From: Opitutaceae bacterium
GTDB taxonomy: Bacteria; Verrucomicrobiota; Verrucomicrobiia; Opitutales; Opitutaceae
Reading direction: 5' to 3'
Length of the DNA stretch: 64,000 bases
Assembly: GCA_028280945.1 (NCBI GenBank)
Contig: JANQKV010000033.1
Location: 20,581 to 84,580 of the forward strand
The notes under the pieces were generated by a model, which did no database searches, was not told the origin of the DNA, and worked only from the letters and a program-made list of their open reading frames with translations. Shown piece after piece: positions 7,133 to 16,039 of this stretch (its first letter is position 1; every line of letters starts with the position of its first letter). The position numbers and the translations under genes are program-made.

Positions 7133-9382
7133 CTAGCGCTCGAGCAGGTAATATACGGTATCGGGACGGAGCGTAATCCGGCGGACTTCTTCTGACCTCT
7201 CTCCAATCGGCACGCCCGCCAAATCAAGTGGAGTGATCCGGACCGGTTTGCCCTTTAATTGGATTTCGCCCGCCAGGGGCCGAATCTCCCAGGGGTCCGT
7301 GCCCACTGATCGGATACGCTGCAACCGGGAAGGATGATTTGGCACGGGTTCGGCAACAAACCCGTGGTTGCGCTCCTCGCTCATCACTTGCAGCAGCATG
7401 CGCTTGGCGGTGGACAAGGGAGCTCCGTCCAATGCCACCACCACAAAACTCGCGACATCCAAACCTGTCGCGAACAAAAAGTCCGTCGTCGCAATCGGCG
7501 CAGCGGGCGAACGGGTCATGACCACTCCCTGGGCCTGGGGAGCGTCGAAACGGAAGACCGCCCGCTTCCAATCCAAATGAAGCTCGTGAGTGGCGCTTGC
7601 CACTTGTTGTGCTTCGCGATCAATGAATGGGGAAACGTCTTCCTGCACCGTCATTGATCCAGGCTGATCAATGGCGATGCTCATGGGGGCAACGAACAAC
7701 CGCAGCGGTTCAAAAGCCTGCTCTACATCCTCAGCGGTTTGCCCTTCCTCGATGTTTGCCGCCCTCAGGTTATCAATTCCTCCTTTGGGCGCGTAAGGCA
7801 TGCCCGTCATCCGCAGCGGCTCCTCCAGTTGCAAAGCCACCCGGGTTGCAGGTTCGGCTTCGGCCACCAGTCCCAGGCGATAGATCATCGCCGCCGCCGG
7901 AGATTGTCCCATCATGGCCGGGGTCTGCCAGGTCCACGGCTGCATGTGAAACTGAGGTTTCGTCAACCATCGTTCACCCGAGCCGTCATTCACGAAATGC
8001 ACGATGGCATCGAGACCGTGCATCGCCCCGTAAGTCGCATACAACGGAACCGCCTCCGTGCGAAACCGGTTGGGGCGCAGCCAGGAGGTTTCCGAAACCA
8101 TGGTGGGTTTGCCGTTCCAAGTGGGTTTGGTGAACGGGATTTCGTAATCCCGACCTGGCTCCGCCAAGTCCTTCGGATCCAGCCGCAGCAGACTGCGATC
8201 GCTGTAAAGATGTTCATCACGCAGCGCCCAGGCCGAATCCGGCCCTGAGTGATGGCCGTTGTAGTAAGCGTGGTGATGATCAACAAAATCGCCGACCATG
8301 TAGGTCATCCGCTCCAATGCGTCGAATTTCTGATCATCTGTCGTGATCCAGTTGCCCGCCGTGATCAGGCCCTCAAACCCCAGCGACCGCAGATGCGCGG
8401 CCTTGGCGTCGTAGGTCTGCTTCTGCGTTTCGAAAAAGAACCGAATCTGGTCAAAATCCCGAACCGATCCGCGGGTCTTCATGTCCCAATGGCCCACGAT
8501 GCCCAACCGCCCTTCTTCCCAGGCATCCCGGTCGTGAGCGGGCGAGTCCTGCCATACCCTCCGGGCCTTCTCCAAGGACCCGTAACGATCCGACAACCAG
8601 TTCCCAAACTTCCACTCCAACAGGGTCATCTGCGGCAGCGGGATCTGTTCGTAGCCAAGCGTCCAAAAGAACAGTGAATCTTCGTTGATCAGTTCGGCTC
8701 CCATCACGGCAGGGTCCTCAAGCAAAGAAACCCCGGTGTGTGGATTGGAGGGAAGCAACAGTGCCTCCCACCACGTGCGGTAGATGGCCTGAAACTTCGG
8801 GTTAAAAAAGATGGTGCCGAAAACCCGTTCCTCACCGGTGTAGCCGGGGAAGTCGGGGTCATCCGGACCAAAGCGCACCCAGTAGGGAAAATAGATCGAA
8901 AGGTGCGTGTAGATGCCCTGCTCCCGCATCGCCGCGACTGCCCGCCAAATACCCTCGACCCGATACTGGCTGACCTCGTGATTGGGCCGATCCCGGTCCG
9001 CCTCCGGGCGACTCCACTGCTCACCGTGATTGAGTCCACCGTGTAATCGAACCTGGTTGAATCCATACTTGGCCAGCAACCGCGCCAAGTGGCGCCATTG
9101 TTCCATCGACCAGTCGGGATGTGGACCGATGTTGATCGACCAAAACCGCACCCGTTCGCCCGTGACCCCATGGGTAAAATTCGGACCGTCCGCCATGATC
9201 CGGCCCTTCTCGCCTGCTAAAATTTCGTTGAGGTGGCGAAGGTCGATGACCGAGTCGGTCGAAAAATCATCGCGGGGTGGGTCGAATGGAATCCACGCTT
9301 CCTGTGCCTGTGACCAGGGAACGGTTCCCAATATCCCCGCGACCAGCCAACGCCGCGCCCACGTCGTCAATTCAGGGTTCAT
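7133..9382 (-). CDS. Secreted cellulase-like (GH5/clan A type) glycoside hydrolase
   Basis: A 749-residue exported enzyme. An N-terminal signal sequence (about residues 1-27, ending WSQAQ) precedes a TIM-barrel domain. Signs of the barrel are the family-like opening GVTGERVRFWSINIG, FNQVRLHGG on an early strand, and AELINEDS, where Glu234 is the likely acid/base following Asn as in clan GH-A. PTMVSETSW supplies a likely nucleophile, Glu431. The region after about residue 490 is beta-rich and may be an accessory domain. Clan-A enzymes retain configuration when cleaving beta-glycans; the substrate cannot be fixed here. I used the ATG at 9382 because it gives the best signal peptide; an in-frame ATG lies five codons upstream. 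It is convergent with the unknown gene ending at 7096. Confidence 0.85.
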   Translation of the reverse strand: MNPELTTWARRWLVAGILGTVPWSQAQEAWIPFDPPRDDFSTDSVIDLRHLNEILAGEKGRIMADGPNFTHGVTGERVRFWSINIGPHPDWSMEQWRHLARLLAKYGFNQVRLHGGLNHGEQWSRPEADRDRPNHEVSQYRVEGIWRAVAAMREQGIYTHLSIYFPYWVRFGPDDPDFPGYTGEERVFGTIFFNPKFQAIYRTWWEALLLPSNPHTGVSLLEDPAVMGAELINEDSLFFWTLGYEQIPLPQMTLLEWKFGNWLSDRYGSLEKARRVWQDSPAHDRDAWEEGRLGIVGHWDMKTRGSVRDFDQIRFFFETQKQTYDAKAAHLRSLGFEGLITAGNWITTDDQKFDALERMTYMVGDFVDHHHAYYNGHHSGPDSAWALRDEHLYSDRSLLRLDPKDLAEPGRDYEIPFTKPTWNGKPTMVSETSWLRPNRFRTEAVPLYATYGAMHGLDAIVHFVNDGSGERWLTKPQFHMQPWTWQTPAMMGQSPAAAMIYRLGLVAEAEPATRVALQLEEPLRMTGMPYAPKGGIDNLRAANIEEGQTAEDVEQAFEPLRLFVAPMSIAIDQPGSMTVQEDVSPFIDREAQQVASATHELHLDWKRAVFRFDAPQAQGVVMTRSPAAPIATTDFLFATGLDVASFVVVALDGAPLSTAKRMLLQVMSEERNHGFVAEPVPNHPSRLQRIRSVGTDPWEIRPLAGEIQLKGKPVRITPLDLAGVPIGERSEEVRRITLRPDTVYYLLER

Positions 9383-9507
9383 TCCCTCGTTCAACACCGT
9401 GAACGGCTCGCGGGCAAGCGACCCGACCCCTGCCTTCCGCCAACGTTAAGCCCGGGATGCCCTCGATTCATCCGATTCCAAGGCATCCCGGGATCTGCCA
9501 CGCCGGC

Positions 9508-9747
9508 TCAACCCTTCAACGCCGCAACATCGGCACCGAAGTTAAGGTGCACCATTTGGCCTCCGGTCAGCATCGCCGGCACGGATTTGAGTCCGGCCGC
9601 TTCTGCTTCCGGCAGGCGCTCGCTCGACTCTCCCAAATGAACGATTTCGAGATCGAAACGATCGCGGTCCACGATCGCCTCAACAGCGTTTTGCGCGTCC
9701 ACACAAACCGGGCAGCCGGCGTGGTAAAAGGTGACTTTGTCTTTCAT
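9508..9747 (-). CDS. Glutaredoxin-like thiol-redox protein
   Basis: A 79-residue thioredoxin-fold protein. The redox motif CPVC (Cys12, Cys15) follows the first strand VTFYHAG, and a cis-proline is likely at SVPAML. Length and order fit a minimal glutaredoxin/NrdH-type domain. It could reduce disulfides or act as a partner for the divergent regulator. The ATG at 9747 begins right before the first strand; the upstream in-frame extension is non-globular. It lies between the clan-A glycosidase and the HxlR-type regulator and is divergent from the latter across a region with two inverted repeats. Confidence 0.85.
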   Translation of the reverse strand: MKDKVTFYHAGCPVCVDAQNAVEAIVDRDRFDLEIVHLGESSERLPEAEAAGLKSVPAMLTGGQMVHLNFGADVAALKG

Positions 9748-9786
9748 GATTTGGTTTTCTTTTTGGGTTTGGATTTCAGAGAAATG

Positions 9787-9869
9787 CCGTCGATGACGAC
9801 GGTTGCAGTATGCCCGATGCGCCCATTCTCCACAACCGGGCACAATCTGGTCCCCCACTTTCCAAGTGG
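9787..9869. promoter_or_regulatory. Two inverted repeats between divergent glutaredoxin-like and HxlR genes
   Basis: CCGTCG-ATGA-CGACGG is at 9787-9802 and CCACTT-TCC-AAGTGG is at 9855-9869. The second ends 15 bp before GTG 9885. HxlR/DUF24 proteins are dimers that bind inverted repeats in the shared promoter with a divergent target, so these are candidate operators. Confidence 0.5.
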
Positions 9870-9884
9870 TGCTATTTACTTATC

Positions 9885-10208
9885 GTGAAAGATTTAAAAT
9901 ATTCCTCCTCTCCCCTGACCTCCGCCGACATGGTGGAGAATGTCATCAAATGCAAATGGTCGCTGACCGTGTTCCGTTTGGTGCGCGAAGGCACCAATCG
10001 GCCCGGGGCGATGGAGCGGGCGGTGCCGGGCCTGACCACCAAGGTGCTCAACGAACGCCTCCGCAAGTTTGTGCGCTTCGGCGTTTTTGCTCGGACGGAA
10101 TTTCCGGAGATACCGCCTCGGGTGGAATACCACCTCACCCCATTTGGCGAAAAGTTTGGTGGCGTGTTGGATGCCGTCGACGCGTTGCAGCGGGAACTTA
10201 CCGACTAG
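9885..10208 (+). CDS. HxlR (DUF24) family transcriptional regulator
   Basis: A 107-residue winged-helix regulator. The family's opening is recognisable, with KCKWSLTVFRLV taking the place of the usual GGKWTLLIL. The recognition helix region has LTTKVLNERLRKF, and the wing has PRVEYHLTPFGEKF. Members sense aldehydes, electrophiles or disulfide stress; some use a cysteine near the start of helix 1, and here Cys23 sits in that region. The GTG start at 9885 was chosen because it follows the operator-like repeat and gives a normal family length; the frame extends upstream to 9810. The last codon overlaps, tail to tail, the stop of the SDR gene. Confidence 0.88.
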   Translation: MKDLKYSSSPLTSADMVENVIKCKWSLTVFRLVREGTNRPGAMERAVPGLTTKVLNERLRKFVRFGVFARTEFPEIPPRVEYHLTPFGEKFGGVLDAVDALQRELTD

Positions 10209-10942
10209 TCATGCATCCAACCGCGATCGACCGTCAGGCACTGGCCGGTTACATCTCCACTTTCATCCGAGGCGAAGAACGCCACCGTTGGCTCCACCGT
10301 CTCCGGGGTCAGTCGACCAGGTAGACACTGGCGGGCTTCGATGCCTGCAAGATTCCGATCGTCGGCATCGCGAAGCCGCATCTCGCCCTCGGTTTGAACC
10401 GCGCCATAGTGCAGGCAATTGACGCGGACACCATAGCGGCCCAAATCACGGGCCATTCCTCGGGTCAACCCGACGATTCCGCCCTTGGTGGATTGATAGT
10501 GGGCCAGTTCCGGAGGTCCCCATCGAAGCGTGATGCTGCCCGTGTTGATGACAACTCCACTGCCCTGTTTTTTCATGTGCGGAATCACCGCCAGGCAGCA
10601 CCGCCACGTTCCGTCAAGATTCACGTCGCGCATGGCCGCCCAATCGGCGAAACTCATCTCATCGATGGCCTGACGGGGATACGTGCCCGCGTTGTTTACG
10701 AGAACGTCGATGCGGCCGAATTTCGCCACCACTTGAGCGACCGCGGCATCAATCTGGGCCTGCTGTGTCACGTCCATCTGCAGAGCCAATGCCGGAGCAA
10801 TCCGCTCGGCCGAAGAATCGGCGTCGAGCAGGCCGGCGGCCACCCGGGCTCCCCGCTTGGCGAACCCCTTCACCAGGCCGAACCCGATGCCCTCATCGGC
10901 GCCCGTGATCAGGCAGACTTTGTCAGTTAGGTCGATTGCCAT
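10205..10942 (-). CDS. Short-chain dehydrogenase/reductase
   Basis: A 245-residue classical SDR. The cofactor loop TGADEGIGFG (about residues 14-23) lies in a Rossmann strand, NNAGTY is the structural motif, and the catalytic triad is visible as Ser in NTGSITL and Tyr/Lys in YQSTK. It probably oxidises or reduces a sugar-acid or polyol with NAD(P). It overlaps the M81 gene by 16 bp and so is the last gene of a three-gene operon (mannonate dehydratase family, M81, SDR). A fructuronate- or similar uronate-reductase role is plausible from context only. Confidence 0.92.
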   Translation of the reverse strand: MAIDLTDKVCLITGADEGIGFGLVKGFAKRGARVAAGLLDADSSAERIAPALALQMDVTQQAQIDAAVAQVVAKFGRIDVLVNNAGTYPRQAIDEMSFADWAAMRDVNLDGTWRCCLAVIPHMKKQGSGVVINTGSITLRWGPPELAHYQSTKGGIVGLTRGMARDLGRYGVRVNCLHYGAVQTEGEMRLRDADDRNLAGIEARQCLPGRLTPETVEPTVAFFASDESGDVTGQCLTVDRGWMHD

Positions 10943-12396
10943 AGGGAAATGGGGTTGAGTGGCGTTTGATCCAAGGGGAACAGCCCATGCCGCGCCGCCT
11001 CAAAAGGCAAACCTGAGAAATCCAGCGAGGTTGCTCCCGCTCCGTCGAAACAGAGTCCGCGTTCTGGTGCAGCATCATATCCCGGTTGCCAGCTCAGCAG
11101 GCTCTTCACGTGCACAGCCAAGGCTGATTCCGGATCCAGCCCGACGGCTTCATAAAAAGCCGGGTCGGAGCAAAGGCATCCCTGCTCGGTCAGCACAATG
11201 CGCAATTGCCCGGCGGCCACAACCAGCGCTCGGCCACATGAGATTTCCTGTCCGGTATAAGCCCGGCCTCGGGGGCGGAATCGACACTCACCGACAAAGT
11301 TCACCTCGCCCTCAACCGGAAAACGGTGGTCGCCCAGATGAAAGCGTGTTTGCCCGGCGAAACCCTGGGCGACTGCTCCCGGATCCACCACCCAGAGCAA
11401 AATAGTTCCCTCCAGGCTTCCGCGATCAGGCCACAATCGGACAATTGCCTCTGCACTCGAACCCGGGCTCCCTCCGGATGTGGCATCGGCGGTGTCGACC
11501 AGAATCCAAGGTGCCGCCGCACGCGAAGCCAGCTTGGCGCGAATCTCATCCCACATCCGCAAACCGGTGGTCCAGCGATCCCGCTGGGCATACCAAGTCT
11601 GCGCCAGTCGCCGGGCCGCCTGCCGCCCAGCTTCCTCGTCGGAGGCCGTCACCACCACGCTTGGTCCCAAGTCCTCCACGTCCAACCATGGTTGCACCGG
11701 AAACAGGCTGACATCCAGGATGCCTGCCACGACTTCCTCCTGCCGGGCCGCCGCCAACATCTCAGCAAATGGCCCTTCCCGATGGTTGGTTGAGGTAGGT
11801 GGGATCAAAGCCGCCATCTTGGCCAGCGAACGACTGGTCCCCGCCGGTGCATCCAACAACAGTCGCGCAGCCCGCTCACCCGTTTGCGCAAAATCTTCAT
11901 GGGGCGCCGTGCGGTAGGCGGTAACGATATCGGCATGCACCAGCATGTGCGGGGTCACGTTGGCGTGGAGATCAAGCGAGAGGACGATCTTGCCGGTGAA
12001 ACCGAGCTCCTCCCGCACCATCGCCAAGAGCGCACCTTCAACATCATCCATCCCCTCCGCACACACCGCCCCGTGAAGATGCAGGATCAAGGCATCGAGC
12101 GGAAATGCCGCCCGCAGTCCCGCTGTCCAGGTCTTTCTCACTTCCGCCCAGCAGGCCGTCGAAAGCCGTCCTCCCGGCGTGCCGCAGACCGCCACCCATA
12201 CCGGAACCGCCTCGCTTCCCGCCGCCTCGAGCACACACAGGCTTCCGCTCATCTGCGTTTCCGCTTGACCACTCCACTGCCGGATATCTTCGGCATCAGT
12301 CAACCACGTGCCTTGGTTGGTGAAGCATTCCAACTCAGCCGGCACCGGGTTGAAAGTGTTGCTCTCGTAAATGAATTGGGCGAGCCCCACCCTCAT
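10927..12396 (-). CDS. M81 family (MlrC-like) metallopeptidase homologue
   Basis: A 489-residue protein of the microcystinase C/MlrC family. It opens VGLAQFIYESNTFNP, contains ILHLHGAVCAEGMDDVEG and LSLDLHANVT with metal-binding His/Asp, and TAYRTAPHEDFAQTG. The C-terminal half has WILVDTADATSGGSPG, also typical. Despite the name from linear-microcystin hydrolysis, most relatives have no known substrate and are often found in sugar-acid or amino-acid catabolic operons. Its start overlaps the stop of the upstream mannonate dehydratase-like gene by 4 bp (ATGA), and its end overlaps the SDR gene by 16 bp, so the three are probably translationally coupled. Confidence 0.92.
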   Translation of the reverse strand: MRVGLAQFIYESNTFNPVPAELECFTNQGTWLTDAEDIRQWSGQAETQMSGSLCVLEAAGSEAVPVWVAVCGTPGGRLSTACWAEVRKTWTAGLRAAFPLDALILHLHGAVCAEGMDDVEGALLAMVREELGFTGKIVLSLDLHANVTPHMLVHADIVTAYRTAPHEDFAQTGERAARLLLDAPAGTSRSLAKMAALIPPTSTNHREGPFAEMLAAARQEEVVAGILDVSLFPVQPWLDVEDLGPSVVVTASDEEAGRQAARRLAQTWYAQRDRWTTGLRMWDEIRAKLASRAAAPWILVDTADATSGGSPGSSAEAIVRLWPDRGSLEGTILLWVVDPGAVAQGFAGQTRFHLGDHRFPVEGEVNFVGECRFRPRGRAYTGQEISCGRALVVAAGQLRIVLTEQGCLCSDPAFYEAVGLDPESALAVHVKSLLSWQPGYDAAPERGLCFDGAGATSLDFSGLPFEAARHGLFPLDQTPLNPISLWQST

Positions 12397-13370
12397 GAAA
12401 ATGCGCCGAGGCCGTTCCTGCCAAAGACCGGCTCCATCAGGCCCTTGAGATAACCGATTGCAAAAATGTGGCCCGGCAAGCCGTAGCCCTCCGCTGACTC
12501 CGTTTCGATCGCAAGCCGGGGCACATGGTCCACCCGGATGAAACCTCTGTATCCAATATTCTTATACACTCGCATCAGGTCGACCATGTCCGTCGGGCCG
12601 TTGTCCGGAAAGGTCTCCCGAAAGTCCGTCAACCCGCCCGCCACGTCGCGAAAGTGCACGAAGTGGATGCGATCGCCAAAGTGCCGGATCATCGCGGCCA
12701 GATCCACGCCCAGCTCGGCGAAGCAGCCTTGGCAAAAGGTCAGGCCGTTGACCGGACTGGGATGCATCGCAAACAGCCGGTCGTAGTTTTCCACACTGCG
12801 CATGATCCGGGCGAGATTCCACATGGGGGAGAGCGGCGGATCATCCGGATGCATCGCCAAATTAACCCCGGCGGTTTCAGCTGCGGGGATGACGGCCCGC
12901 AAAAAGTAATCGAGGTTGTCCCACATCTCCTCGTCGGTGGTGACGCCTTCATCCGTGAGTCGCTCGTTGTTCGAACCCTCCAGCTGAAAACTGCTCGTCA
13001 GCGCCCCACCCCGCTCCGGGGTTTCAAATGACGTCCGGATCACCATCGCATCGCGGGTCACCTGTGGCATGAAGTTGTAGCACAAGGTGCGGATGCCGAG
13101 TCTGCCCATGTTCCCAATCGCCCGTTTGTAGTCCTCGATCTGGGCGTCGCGCCCGTCTTTGCCCAACACGATGCGGTCGATGGGCGGGCCTCCCTCGATC
13201 ACCGAAAGCTGCAAACCGCAGCGCTCCGCCTTTTCTTGGGCTGCTTTGAGTCCCGTGAAGCTCAACGGCATGCCCGCCATGTCGTAGAAGCATTGATGCT
13301 CCACGCCAATTTGCGCGAGGGTCCGCAGATTGGATTCCGAGGGTGGTTGGGCGACGGCGGCTATCTTCAT
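12393..13370 (-). CDS. Mannonate dehydratase (UxuA) family protein
   Basis: A 325-residue TIM-barrel protein of the UxuA family, whose known members dehydrate D-mannonate to 2-keto-3-deoxygluconate in glucuronate breakdown. Family signatures are LCYNFMPQVTR (about residues 98-108), LAMHPDDPPLSP, GLTFCQGCFAE, the metal-ligand-type HFVHFRDV and FIRVDHVP near the end. It is shorter than the E. coli enzyme. It is the first gene of the operon with M81 and SDR genes and is divergent from the GH9 cellulase-like gene, which suggests that released uronic or aldonic sugars are processed here. The exact substrate could be another sugar acid. Confidence 0.88.
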   Translation of the reverse strand: MKIAAVAQPPSESNLRTLAQIGVEHQCFYDMAGMPLSFTGLKAAQEKAERCGLQLSVIEGGPPIDRIVLGKDGRDAQIEDYKRAIGNMGRLGIRTLCYNFMPQVTRDAMVIRTSFETPERGGALTSSFQLEGSNNERLTDEGVTTDEEMWDNLDYFLRAVIPAAETAGVNLAMHPDDPPLSPMWNLARIMRSVENYDRLFAMHPSPVNGLTFCQGCFAELGVDLAAMIRHFGDRIHFVHFRDVAGGLTDFRETFPDNGPTDMVDLMRVYKNIGYRGFIRVDHVPRLAIETESAEGYGLPGHIFAIGYLKGLMEPVFGRNGLGAFS

Positions 13371-13465
13371 GGGGCGCCATCCAACGTCCTGCAGTTCGCC
13401 CCCCGGCTCAAGTCACGAGATCAACGTGCAGGGACCCGGGTTTCGGCAGCGGATCCACCACTGTG

Positions 13466-13480
13466 TGAACTTATCGTTCA
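13466..13480. promoter_or_regulatory. Small inverted repeat in the divergent dehydratase/GH9 promoter region
   Basis: TGAAC-TTATC-GTTCA forms a 5-5-5 inverted repeat in the 176-bp gap between the divergent genes. It could be a regulator site; no regulator gene adjoins, and short repeats of this size arise by chance. Confidence 0.3.
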
Positions 13481-13546
13481 TGCGCTCATCAGTTTAAGCG
13501 CCGCGGGATTTTCGATCTGAATTCCACCTCATCCCCTGACGGCACC

Positions 13547-15853
13547 ATGAAACCTTCCCCTCGCCTCTCTCTGCTTTGGCTGCTCGCCGCCCTTCTCACG
13601 ACTCCTTCCATCGCCACCGCCGCCAAGTTGGTCAGTATCCAACCCGTCGATGACCGCTGCCTCGTGCTCCATTTTCAGGACGGTCGCGTGGACTACCACT
13701 GGGACAACTTGGACGAGGACGCTTGCGGCGGTTGGGGCGCGTTGCACACCGAGAACTGGCACCTCTGCAACGACAAGGACAAGTATGTCCCGTTCGGCGC
13801 TCCTTTGGACACGGTGGTCGTCTCACAGGCCGACACGTTTGCGGTCATTAGCGCGGACGACGAACGCTACGGGGCTGCCGGCACAGCTCCCGTTGCAGCC
13901 TACCGGAAGTCAAAGGTCTGGGAAGCGGCTCATGATGAGCGCAAGCCTGCCATGCACCACTGGGTCTATCTCGAGCTCCCGGACGCCCTCCGCATCGGCG
14001 CGAACTACCAGGTTGTCATCGATGGCCGCGCCAACAGTTCCGAAACCTCTGTAACGTTCACTTGGAACCCCCAAGCAATGGAGTCTCCCTCGATCAAAGT
14101 CTCCCATGCTGGCTACCCCCGCCAGGCCCCCAGCAAACTCGCCGACGTTTACCTGTGGATGGGAGACGGGGGCGGCCGGGACTTTGCCCGGTTGGAAGGC
14201 ACTCCGTGGTCGCTGATCGACACTGCAACCGGCGAAACCGCCTTCGCGGGGGAATTGACCTTCCGCCTGCCGAGTGGACCCGAAGTGCACTCGAATCTGA
14301 ATCTTACCGAGGCCGACGTCTGGGAATGCGACTTTTCCGAGTTCACCGGAGCTGGAACCTATAAATTGGTCATCAACGGGATCGGCAGCAGTGCTCCGTT
14401 TGCCATCGGCGACGACATCATGGGCGAACCGTTTCGGACCGCGATGCAAGGGATGTTCTATCAACGCATGGGTTGCGATGAGGCCCCGGCGGGAGATTTC
14501 CCCTTGGCCCGCCGACCGCTGTTTCGCCAAGGGGTGGAGCCCGAGGGATTCAAGGTGCTCATTTCGAAACGCGAGATGGTCACCGGGGTAAACCCCGACC
14601 GCCGCTCCTGGTATGCCGAGGAACTCACGGGTGAGGTGGCCAGGGAAACTTGGGGCGGTTGGTCCGATGCCTACGACAACGACCAACGACCGGACAACTT
14701 CATCTGTGTGTTCGACATTCTGCTGACCTACTACCTCAACCCTACGGCGTTTACCGATGGCCAGCTCTACATCCCGGAAATTAGTAACGGCATCCCTGAC
14801 ATTCTGGACGAGGCACTTTGGGAAATAGACTGGTGGTTGCGCATGCGTGACAGCCAGGGCGGTTACCTGACCGGTTTGACCAACATCGTGCCGCCCGAAA
14901 ACATAAACTACGCCGGTGCACCATGTGCGTGGCAGGGGTGGTGTGTCGCGGCAGGTTCGGCCATGGTCGCCGACTGTTTCCGCCTCGCCGGAAACTCTGC
15001 CAAACAAGCCTATTACCTGCAGCAAGCCTTGGAGGCTTATCGCTGGGCCGAAGCACAGGACGACCAGATGCTCGACGTGGGTGCTCACGAATTCCAGGGC
15101 CGCGACCTGCGCATGACCGCCGCTGCATTCCTGTTTAATCTCACAGGTAAACCCGAATTCGAAAGTATTGTCATCGCGGACACCATGGTCGACACGGCCG
15201 CCGGCGTGGTGCTGCAACTCGGCCAACGCTCCCAGCAATACGCCACCGTCGCCTACCTCTCCTCTCCGCAGGAGGTTTCCGCCCCAAAGCTGCAAGCCCG
15301 CATGATCGACGCGTTGCTGGACCAAGCCACGGAGCAGCACCTCAATCCGATGCAAGCCAGCCCAACCCGCTCGGCACGCTGGACCGGAGCGTGGGACGGC
15401 GTGGCCAAGACGTCGGCCGAAACCACCTTGCTGACCCTGGCCCATCACTTCAGCGAGGACGCCGGCACCCGCAGGCTCCTCGAATCCGCACTGAACGCCG
15501 AGGCCGAGTTCACCTTCGGCCGCAACCCGCTGGGGCTGGTCACCATGACCGGACTGACCGACCGCTCGGTTGATCAAACCTTCGCACCCGGCCGCCGCGA
15601 TGGTTACCCGGGGCTGACTCCAGGTTGGACGCCCTACATGTGCCGCGACGGTTGGGGCAACGCTGACGACATTCACCGCTGCGGCTGGTATACCAATCGC
15701 AACTATCCCGCTGACAAAATCCGCTGGCCCCACGGTGAACACTTCTGGAACAGCCGCTACAGCGTGCCCAACAGCGAAGCCACGCCTCACCAAACCTTTC
15801 GCCAAAAGATCCTCCTCTACGGCTACCTCCACGCGATCTACCACTCAGGATGA
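13547..15853 (+). CDS. Secreted glycoside hydrolase family 9 protein
   Basis: A 768-residue exported protein. A clear signal peptide (residues 1-26, ending ATAA) is followed by a beta-rich N-terminal region and a CelD_N-type Ig-like domain (about 181-290, opening SIKVSHAGYPRQAPSKLADVY). The alpha-barrel catalytic domain begins near 295. In the GH9 motif position stands GGWSDAYDND, keeping both aspartates (374 and 377) of the nucleophilic-water pair. A likely acid Glu744 is in PNSEATP near the C terminus. GH9 enzymes invert configuration when cleaving beta-1,4-glucan or related glycans. The protein is divergent from the uronate-type operon and is followed by the twin palindromes. Confidence 0.9.
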   Translation: MKPSPRLSLLWLLAALLTTPSIATAAKLVSIQPVDDRCLVLHFQDGRVDYHWDNLDEDACGGWGALHTENWHLCNDKDKYVPFGAPLDTVVVSQADTFAVISADDERYGAAGTAPVAAYRKSKVWEAAHDERKPAMHHWVYLELPDALRIGANYQVVIDGRANSSETSVTFTWNPQAMESPSIKVSHAGYPRQAPSKLADVYLWMGDGGGRDFARLEGTPWSLIDTATGETAFAGELTFRLPSGPEVHSNLNLTEADVWECDFSEFTGAGTYKLVINGIGSSAPFAIGDDIMGEPFRTAMQGMFYQRMGCDEAPAGDFPLARRPLFRQGVEPEGFKVLISKREMVTGVNPDRRSWYAEELTGEVARETWGGWSDAYDNDQRPDNFICVFDILLTYYLNPTAFTDGQLYIPEISNGIPDILDEALWEIDWWLRMRDSQGGYLTGLTNIVPPENINYAGAPCAWQGWCVAAGSAMVADCFRLAGNSAKQAYYLQQALEAYRWAEAQDDQMLDVGAHEFQGRDLRMTAAAFLFNLTGKPEFESIVIADTMVDTAAGVVLQLGQRSQQYATVAYLSSPQEVSAPKLQARMIDALLDQATEQHLNPMQASPTRSARWTGAWDGVAKTSAETTLLTLAHHFSEDAGTRRLLESALNAEAEFTFGRNPLGLVTMTGLTDRSVDQTFAPGRRDGYPGLTPGWTPYMCRDGWGNADDIHRCGWYTNRNYPADKIRWPHGEHFWNSRYSVPNSEATPHQTFRQKILLYGYLHAIYHSG

Positions 15854-15863
15854 CCCCCTGACT

Positions 15864-15966
15864 AACTGTCACTTAATAAGTGACAGTTTACCCATGTGCC
15901 GGGACGCAAACTGCACACTTTTTCCCCGCCCAGAGTGTCACTTAATAAGTGACACTCTGGGCGGGG
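15864..15966. repeat. Two perfect palindromes sharing a 19-bp core
   Basis: The first is a perfect 25-nt palindrome at 15864-15888 (12-nt arms around A15876). The second is a perfect 43-nt palindrome at 15924-15966 (21-nt arms around A15945). Both contain the same core TGTCACTTAATAAGTGACA. The second is extended outward by GC-rich complementary arms (CCCCGCCCAGAG and its complement). They lie between the GH9 and helicase genes, both on the + strand. They could be terminators, REP/BIME-like elements or protein-binding sites. No run of T follows the second on the + strand, and no transposase is adjacent. Confidence 0.85.
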
Positions 15967-16039
15967 GTGCTGGTAACTTCAGCGTGGCGCCTAGATTCAG
16001 CTTTCGTTCCTTCGCGGAAACCCTGAACGTCTTCCGTTC

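Noticed and set aside
13910..15844. 644-codon minus-strand frame opposite GH9
   Set aside because: Shadow of the GH9 gene, which has signal peptide and catalytic residues.
15864..15966. CRISPR or terminator interpretation of the twin palindromes
   Set aside because: Only two unequal units with no regular spacers, and no T-tract after the second; neither reading is supported.
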